Part shown: positions 5,641 to 9,095 of the stretch, in pieces
How the letters are laid out: every line of letters starts with the position of its first letter
Numbering within the stretch: the stretch's first letter is position 1
Source of the DNA: F23-B02 sp045642545
Lineage (GTDB): Bacteria; Bacillota; Clostridia; Oscillospirales; Oscillospiraceae
NCBI GenBank assembly: GCA_045642545.1
Contig: JAZUJB010000063.1
Coordinates: 1-9,095, forward strand
Reading direction: 5' to 3'
DNA length: 9,095 bases
The notes under the pieces: generated by a model
What the model was told of the DNA's origin: nothing
What the model saw: only the letters and a program-made list of their open reading frames with translations
The model's database searches: none
Translations under genes and position numbers: made by a program

Positions 5641-8271
5641 CAGAGGCTCTTCAATGTAGTTCGGATTTGCTTCTCCGCACCAATCGCAGCAGGCACCGGA
5701 GAAATGATGTCCGTTTGCGCGGTCCATAATTGCCGTGTAGCTTTGTCCGCAGGCGCAGGTGTAAACTGCATAGCCGTCAGTTGTGCAGGTGACATCTGCT
5801 CTTGCAGTTTCGACATAAGCATGCTCGTGCAGCTCAAGGTCAATATCGCCGCAGGTGTCGCAGATGCCGTTAATATATGCATGACCGAAAGCATTTGTTT
5901 CTTTTGTTTCGGTTGCACCGCACACGGAGCATATTCTCTGCTGTGCGCCCTTTTCGGTGCAGGTGGCTGCCTTGGTTTCAGTCCATGCGCCGAAGCTATG
6001 GCCGAGTGCTGCTTTGTATTCCGCAGCATAGCTGCTGCCGCAAGCGCAGGTGTAGGTGGTGTAGCCCTGCTCTGTGCAGGTCGGTGCGGTTACTACTGCA
6101 ATGTAGTTATGGGTATGGCCGAGTGCGGGGATTATCTCTGTCTTTGTTTCCTTGCAGACTCCGCAGGTGAAGGTCTTTACGCCGTCGGTGTATTCACCGG
6201 GTTCGGTGGTAACAACACCTTCATCCCAGCTATGACCGAGTGCTTCACCTACATATTCACGGCATCTCAGGCAAAATGCAGGTCTTTCACAGCTTGCTTT
6301 TGTCAGCAAGTGGCCGAATGCTTCGCCTACATATTCGTGACATCTCAGGCAGTATGCAGGACTTTCGCAGGTTGCTTCTGTCAACTGGTGGCCAAGTGCC
6401 TCACCTACATATTCGTGGCATACCATGCAAAATGCAGGCTCTGTGCAGGTCGCTGCTGCCAATGTATGGCCGTTTGCCTCACCTACATATTCGTGGCATA
6501 CTGTGCAATATGCTGGCTTTGTGCAGGTTGCTGCTGCCAATGTATGGCCGTTTGCCTCTACCTCGCAGGTTTCGGTTGCATCGCAGTGGCTGCAGTAGCG
6601 GGTTTCAATGCCGTTTTCGGTGCAGGTGGCCTCCTTGGTAACCTTCCATGCGCCGAAGTCGTGGCCGAGCTTTGCAATGCGCTCGGTGGTGTAGCTATCG
6701 CCGCAGTATCTGCAGGTAAATTCTGTATATCCGTCTGATGTGCAGCTTACTGCGATAACGGATTTAACATAATTGTGTCCGCTTGCTTCTGAAACGCTGG
6801 TTTCGCTGATATGGCAGCGGCTGCAATAGCGGATATTGACACCGTCCTCAGTGCAGGTTGCTGCCTTGAATACCTGCCAGGAGCCGAAGCTGTGACCGAG
6901 CTTTGCGGTGTAATCGGATTTGTAGCTGTCACCGCAGGTCTTGCAGGTGTAGGTTGAATAACCGTCCTCGGTGCAGGTCTGTGCGGTTACGGTCTTTGCA
7001 TAGCTATGGCCCGTTGCGCTTATTGCGCGGGTCTCGCTTGCTCCGCAACGGCTGCAGTAGCGGGTTTCTACACCGTCTGTTGTGCAGGTAGCAGCCTTGG
7101 TAACGGTCCACTTGCCGAAGCTGTGGCCGATGGCTGAGGTGCGGTTATCGACATAGCTGTCGTTACAGTACTTGCAGATATAGGTTGTGTAGCCGTCTGC
7201 TGTGCAGGTCGGAGCTGTAATTACCGCGTTGTACAGATGGTCACCGTAGTCACCGTGTACAAAGCCGCACTCGCAGACTGCCTTATACGAGCAGTTGGCC
7301 TTTCTGCCGTTGTCGTTATGCGGTGCGCGTGTGTTTTCAATCTCAACACCGCACATCGTGCAGTACTGCCAATGGTAGCTGTCATCATGAGCATATGCGG
7401 AGGTGTGAGCTACCTTGTCGAGAACGACATTATTCTTTATGAGTATCTGAAGGCCGTTCGGTCTGTAGTATTTGCCGCAGACATCACAGACATAATACTC
7501 AATATTACCCTCTTCGGTGCAGGTAGGTGCCTTGTAGGGTACCAGGGTGAGCTGATGTGCTGCGTTGCTGCTGCTCAGGGTAATCTGACTCTGCGTGAGA
7601 GCCTCTCCCTCGCCCTGCGCATTGTCATAGCTATTGCCGCACAGCGCGCACTTCCAGTACTCGACATTGCCGTTTTTGATGCAGGTTGCCTCAATGCGGT
7701 CAACATGATTAAGCTCATGTGCAGTAGGGTCAACGGGAACCACGAGGTCTGCACGGGTTATTTCCGTTGCTGCCGCACTGTCGGCATAAATTCTATGGCA
7801 TACTTCGCACTGCCAGTACTCGATATTGCCTTCAGAGGTACAGATAGCTGCTGTTCCCTCGTTATATACAAGAGTGTGCTCCTCGCAGGGCTCTCTCAGC
7901 GTTACATTGAGAACTGCAACATCACTGATTATCGCATGGGTTCTGACATCGCCGACATGATAAACCGCGCAGCGGATTCTCATTCCGTCCATATCGGCGG
8001 TAACATTCTCAAGTGTCAGCGTTGAGCCGGTGCCCAAAGCCTTAGCTTCACTGAGTCCCTGGTCGGCACGATACCAGAAATAGCTGATATTCTGGTCATT
8101 AAAAATGCCTTTCATGGTTGCTCCGACTGTAAAAACAGCATCGGAGCCTTCGGTAACGGTCTGGGATACGGGCTGATTGACAATTTTGATGTCATGGTCG
8201 GCAAATGCGCCAAACGGCATAAGCGTGATGAGCATCATAACTACCAATACAAAGCTAAGAACTCTTTTCAT
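4573..8271 (-). CDS. Large secreted protein: Ig-like domain, about 21 Cys-rich CxxC repeats, four fibronectin III domains
   Basis: The protein has 1232 residues. Residues 1-24 are a signal peptide (charged KR, hydrophobic core, AFA then DHD), so it is exported. Residues 27-124 resemble a bacterial Ig-like domain, with YFWY at 64-67 and a RIRCAV strand near 98-103. Residues 129-868 hold about 21 short units, most with a lead Cys, a CxxC pair about 10 residues on, and a Gly-His at the boundary, for example ATCTTDG...RYCSRCG. Residues 878-1229 are four fibronectin III domains with a 91-residue period, each with KYEIWRATS- and TTYYYKV-like strands, joined by CDC linkers. I see no LPXTG, SLH, choline-binding or catalytic motif. 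The start at 8271 is favoured over upstream in-frame extensions because AGAGGA lies six bases before it and it begins the signal peptide; extensions would run into the tRNA region. It has its own promoter and terminator. A role in adhesion, matrix building or metal binding is possible but unproven. Confidence 0.92.
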   Translation of the reverse strand: MKRVLSFVLVVMMLITLMPFGAFADHDIKIVNQPVSQTVTEGSDAVFTVGATMKGIFNDQNISYFWYRADQGLSEAKALGTGSTLTLENVTADMDGMRIRCAVYHVGDVRTHAIISDVAVLNVTLREPCEEHTLVYNEGTAAICTSEGNIEYWQCEVCHRIYADSAAATEITRADLVVPVDPTAHELNHVDRIEATCIKNGNVEYWKCALCGNSYDNAQGEGEALTQSQITLSSSNAAHQLTLVPYKAPTCTEEGNIEYYVCDVCGKYYRPNGLQILIKNNVVLDKVAHTSAYAHDDSYHWQYCTMCGVEIENTRAPHNDNGRKANCSYKAVCECGFVHGDYGDHLYNAVITAPTCTADGYTTYICKYCNDSYVDNRTSAIGHSFGKWTVTKAATCTTDGVETRYCSRCGASETRAISATGHSYAKTVTAQTCTEDGYSTYTCKTCGDSYKSDYTAKLGHSFGSWQVFKAATCTEDGVNIRYCSRCHISETSVSEASGHNYVKSVIAVSCTSDGYTEFTCRYCGDSYTTERIAKLGHDFGAWKVTKEATCTENGIETRYCSHCDATETCEVEANGHTLAAATCTKPAYCTVCHEYVGEANGHTLAAATCTEPAFCMVCHEYVGEALGHQLTEATCESPAYCLRCHEYVGEAFGHLLTKASCERPAFCLRCREYVGEALGHSWDEGVVTTEPGEYTDGVKTFTCGVCKETKTEIIPALGHTHNYIAVVTAPTCTEQGYTTYTCACGSSYAAEYKAALGHSFGAWTETKAATCTEKGAQQRICSVCGATETKETNAFGHAYINGICDTCGDIDLELHEHAYVETARADVTCTTDGYAVYTCACGQSYTAIMDRANGHHFSGACCDWCGEANPNYIEEPLPTISIKTDSGKPTLNWAAVDGAAKYEIWRATSKDGTYTKYYTTTNTSYTNTSAVPGTTYYYKVLAVSENGSTSIFSSIKYITCDCAQPAATISTDAASGKPTLKWNAVDGATKYEIWRATSSTGEYVKYYTTTGTSYTNTSAVAGYTYYYKVKAICGASSYGDSAFSAVKSITCDCAAPVLTISTSAASGKPTLKWNAVDGAAKYEIWRATSKDGEYVKYYTTTNTSYTNTSAVAGSTYYYKVKAICERSSYGDSAFSAIKYITCDCAQPVVSITTSSGHPKLSWKAVDGADRYVIYRATSSGGTFYKYDTTTKTTYTNSSATAGTTYYYKVVAVSDVSTYADSAYSSVVSIKAK
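6238..6549 (-). repeat. Four tandem 78-bp repeats coding for a 26-residue CxxC unit
   Basis: Residues 575-678 are four copies of a 26-residue unit of the form GHxLxxATCxxPAxCxxCHEYVGEA. The plus-strand landmark cctacatattc starts at 6248, 6326, 6404 and 6482, exactly 78 bases apart. The two N-terminal copies are almost identical in DNA, which points to recent duplication. Each unit keeps one lead Cys, a CxxC pair and Gly-His, but is 13 residues shorter than the 39-residue units next to it. Confidence 0.93.
6550..7128 (-). repeat. Alternating 39/38-residue CxxC repeats (A-B-A-B-A)
   Basis: Residues 382-574 split at Gly-His into units of 39, 38, 39, 38 and 39 residues. A units read GHxFGxWxVxKxATCTxxG followed by RYCSxC; B units carry CTxDGYxxxTC and a C-x2-CGDSY end. 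The 77-residue A-B pair (231 bp) is thus the higher-order repeat. Related units continue on both sides in more diverged form. Confidence 0.88.
8200..8271 (-). other. Signal peptide of the repeat protein
   Basis: The first 24 residues have Lys2-Arg3, a long hydrophobic core (VLSFVLVVMMLITLM) and a small-residue AFA cleavage site before Asp25. This fits Sec export and type I signal peptidase. There is no lipobox cysteine. Confidence 0.88.
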
Positions 8272-8330
8272 AGTTATCCTCTCTTTCAACGGCAAATTCT
8301 GATAATGCTGTGAAATAATTAACCGAGGGT

Positions 8331-8359
8331 ATTTTACAATAATTTTCATCAAAACACAA
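8331..8359 (-). promoter_or_regulatory. Probable promoter of the secreted repeat protein gene
   Basis: On the minus strand a TAAAAT -10 box (8336-8331) lies 17 bases after a TTGTGT -35 box (8359-8354), in a very AT-rich stretch. Transcription would start near 8324, giving a leader of about 50 bases that ends with the AGAGGA ribosome-binding site at 8283-8278. The -10 match is good and the -35 match moderate; other AT-rich alternatives exist nearby. Confidence 0.5.
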
Positions 8360-8416
8360 TATTTAATAACATAATCAACACAAGTAGTTTCCATGTTTAA
8401 AAAGCTCATAACACGC

Positions 8417-8446
8417 AAAAAGCTCCGCATTTCTGTGGAGCTTTTT
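8417..8446 (-). terminator. Terminator-like hairpin upstream of the repeat protein gene
   Basis: AAAAAGCTCC (8417-8426) and GGAGCTTTTT (8437-8446) are perfect inverted repeats; the stem can extend inward by three more pairs, one a G-U wobble, to a TTTC loop. The T run lies inside the stem and the hairpin could act on either strand. On the minus strand it would stop read-through from the tRNA unit before the promoter of the large gene. Confidence 0.6.
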
Positions 8447-8562
8447 ATACGCACGGTGTGCCTTCGGCACTCCGTGTCGCTTATGTCCCCACTCGCTCGC
8501 CCTTGCCTGCAAGGGCAACCGCTCGGGGATGACAAGGTCGTGCGTTCGATGACTTCCACAAC
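8447..8562. other. Gene-free, hairpin-rich stretch between two terminator-like hairpins
   Basis: No convincing gene lies between 8272 and 8600. Within 8447-8562 I see a hairpin at 8452-8476 (CACGG-T-GTGCC, loop TTC, GGCAC-T-CCGTG, with one T-T mismatch), a perfect 8-bp hairpin at 8499-8516 (GCCCTTGC, loop CT, GCAAGGGC) and an outer TCCCC/GGGGA pairing at 8486-8490 with 8525-8529. GC is clearly higher than in the flanking AT-rich promoter DNA. It could be a dispersed palindromic repeat or part of a structured RNA; the function is unknown. Confidence 0.6.
8534..8549 (+). repeat. 16-bp inverted copy of the tRNA-Arg T-arm segment
   Basis: The plus-strand sequence aaggtcgtgcgttcga at 8534-8549 is identical to the minus-strand tRNA-Arg at 8634-8619 (variable loop, 5' half of the T stem and start of the T loop). 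The two copies are in opposite orientation, about 70 bases apart, with the tRNA terminator between them. A minus-strand read-through RNA would carry a perfect complement to its own T-arm. Confidence 0.85.
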
Positions 8563-8600
8563 AAAAAAAGGAACACTGCCTCCTGGCAGTATTCCTTTTT
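8563..8600 (-). terminator. Intrinsic terminator of the tRNA-Arg gene
   Basis: On the minus strand GGAATACTGCC (8595-8585), an AGGA loop and GGCAGTGTTCC (8580-8570) form an 11-bp stem with one wobble pair, followed by seven T (8569-8563). It starts directly after the encoded CCA end of the tRNA. Confidence 0.92.
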
Positions 8601-8677
8601 TGGTACGCCCGATGCGATTCGAACGCACGACCTTCAGAGTCGGAGTCTGACACTCTATCCAACTGAGCTACGGGCGC
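8601..8677 (-). tRNA. tRNA-Arg (anticodon CCG)
   Basis: The 77-base minus-strand gene folds as a complete cloverleaf. The acceptor stem is GCGCCCG/CGGGCGT (one G-U pair), the D arm begins GCTCAGTTGG, the anticodon stem is TCAGA/TCTGA with loop CTCCGAC, the variable loop is AGGTC, and the T arm is GTGCG-TTCGAAT-CGCAT. The anticodon CCG (complement of 8641-8643) reads the CGG arginine codon. The discriminator is A and CCA is encoded (complement of 8601-8603). Its own promoter and terminator flank it closely. Confidence 0.96.
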
Positions 8678-8689
8678 GTTTGCCCATGT

Positions 8690-8718
8690 ATTATAACAAA
8701 CGCAAACCGTAAAGTAAA
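8690..8718 (-). promoter_or_regulatory. Promoter of the tRNA-Arg gene
   Basis: A perfect TATAAT -10 box on the minus strand (8695-8690) lies 17 bases after a TTTACT -35 box (8718-8713). Transcription would start about 5-7 bases before the mature tRNA 5' end at 8677. The -35 box begins eight bases after the stop of the deformylase gene, and no terminator is seen between them. Confidence 0.8.
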
Positions 8719-8725
8719 GGGAAAT

Positions 8726-9095
8726 TCAGATTATTATGCCGTCCAGATGGTCCATCTCGTGCTGTATTATCTGCGCCGTGAAGCCCGAATACGTTCCCGT
8801 GCGCTTCACAAGGCTCATGTCCTCATACTGCATGGTGACGCACTCCCATCTTTTTGTTCTGCGCTGACCCGTCAGGGACAGGCATCCCTCCTCCGCCTCA
8901 TAGCTTTCCTTTGAATGGGATACCATGACGGGATTCAGCATTACAATGGGCGCAAGCGGTGTATGAACGATGATTATCCGCTTTGACACACCTATCATGT
9001 TTGCCGCCATGCCCACGCACTCCTTCTCGTGCGCCTTCAGCGTATCTATGAGGTCACGGCAGACGGGCAGGTCAGCCCTGGTGGCGGGTGCTGAT
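8726..9095 (-). CDS. def: Peptide deformylase, short variant (5' end beyond window)
   Basis: The frame is open from the right edge (first whole codon at 9094) to the TGA at 8728-8726, giving 122 visible residues. Peptide deformylase removes the formyl group from the N-terminal methionine of new proteins, using a metal held by one Cys and two His. The three motifs are present: GMAANMIG at visible residues 28-35 (motif I), EGCLS at 69-73 with the Cys ligand, and QHEMDH at 111-116 with the HExxH zinc/iron site. In motif I the usual Gln of GxGLAAxQ is replaced by Met (AANM), so this is a divergent or short-form member. The C-terminus ends eight residues after HEMDH's first His, without the extra helix of longer enzymes. 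A true start lies outside the window; the internal GTG at 9016 is not it, because homology continues upstream. Confidence 0.9.
   Translation of the reverse strand, partial: SAPATRADLPVCRDLIDTLKAHEKECVGMAANMIGVSKRIIIVHTPLAPIVMLNPVMVSHSKESYEAEEGCLSLTGQRRTKRWECVTMQYEDMSLVKRTGTYSGFTAQIIQHEMDHLDGIII

Noticed and set aside
5704..6738. 344-residue plus-strand ORF opposite the Cys-rich repeats
   Set aside because: It is open because the repeated Cys, Gly and His codons on the other strand lack stop complements. It has no ribosome-binding site or promoter, and the minus-strand frame has a signal peptide and clear domains.
6238..7128. CRISPR array suggested by regularly spaced repeats
   Set aside because: The repeats are contiguous protein-coding units with 78- and 231-bp periods and no unique spacers between short identical repeats. 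They keep one reading frame and conserved cysteines.
7237..8025. 262-residue plus-strand ORF
   Set aside because: It lies wholly opposite the N-terminal half of the secreted protein, has no recognisable domain and no ribosome-binding site.
8272..8628. In-frame upstream extension of the large repeat protein by 119 codons
   Set aside because: The extension runs through the promoter, two terminator-like hairpins and part of the tRNA, and places the signal peptide internally. The ATG at 8271 has AGAGGA six bases upstream and begins a normal signal peptide.
8375..8662. 95-residue minus-strand ORF and 85-residue plus-strand ORF over the tRNA region
   Set aside because: Both overlap the tRNA-Arg gene, its terminator and the hairpin element. 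Their sequences are translations of tRNA DNA, with no ribosome-binding site or coding signature.
8534..8677. Integration (att) site of a mobile element at the tRNA-Arg 3' end
   Set aside because: Integration normally leaves a direct repeat of the tRNA 3' end with an integrase nearby. Here the copy is inverted, covers only the T-arm part, and no integrase or phage gene is present.

Overview
The window looks like chromosomal DNA from a Gram-positive, Clostridia-type bacterium, probably a gut Oscillospirales or Ruminococcaceae relative. That placement is an inference. It rests on mid-range GC in the genes, AT-rich promoters with clear TATAAT-like boxes, strong Shine-Dalgarno sites, a tRNA gene with an encoded CCA end, and a large secreted protein of Cys-rich repeats plus fibronectin type III domains. 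Every gene I can support lies on the minus strand, so transcription runs from high to low coordinates; long plus-strand ORFs are shadows.

Read in the direction of transcription: (1) 9095-8726, the C-terminal part of a short peptide deformylase, cut by the window edge. (2) 8718-8563, a tRNA-Arg(CCG) gene with its own promoter and intrinsic terminator. (3) 8562-8272, a gene-free stretch with several hairpins, a 16-bp inverted copy of the tRNA T-arm, a second terminator-like hairpin and the promoter of the next gene. (4) 8271-4573, a 1232-residue secreted repeat protein: signal peptide, Ig-like domain, about 21 Cys-rich CxxC units, and four fibronectin III domains. It ends at a strong terminator. 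(5) 4515-2298, a MATE transporter and a SpoU/TrmH RNA methyltransferase, closely coupled behind a promoter that abuts that terminator. (6) 2292-1, prfA (release factor 1) followed three bases later by one open frame that joins a threonylcarbamoyl-AMP synthase domain to a dephospho-CoA kinase domain and runs off the left edge.

The housekeeping genes share a translation theme: peptide deformylase (nascent peptides), tRNA-Arg, an rRNA/tRNA-type methyltransferase, release factor 1 and the t6A tRNA-modification enzyme. CoA synthesis is joined to the last by gene fusion. The secreted repeat protein sits between them as an apparently separate unit with its own promoter and terminator. The items most worth a second look are the TsaC-CoaE fusion, the architecture and recent repeat expansion of the secreted protein, and the structured intergenic region that carries an inverted piece of the tRNA.
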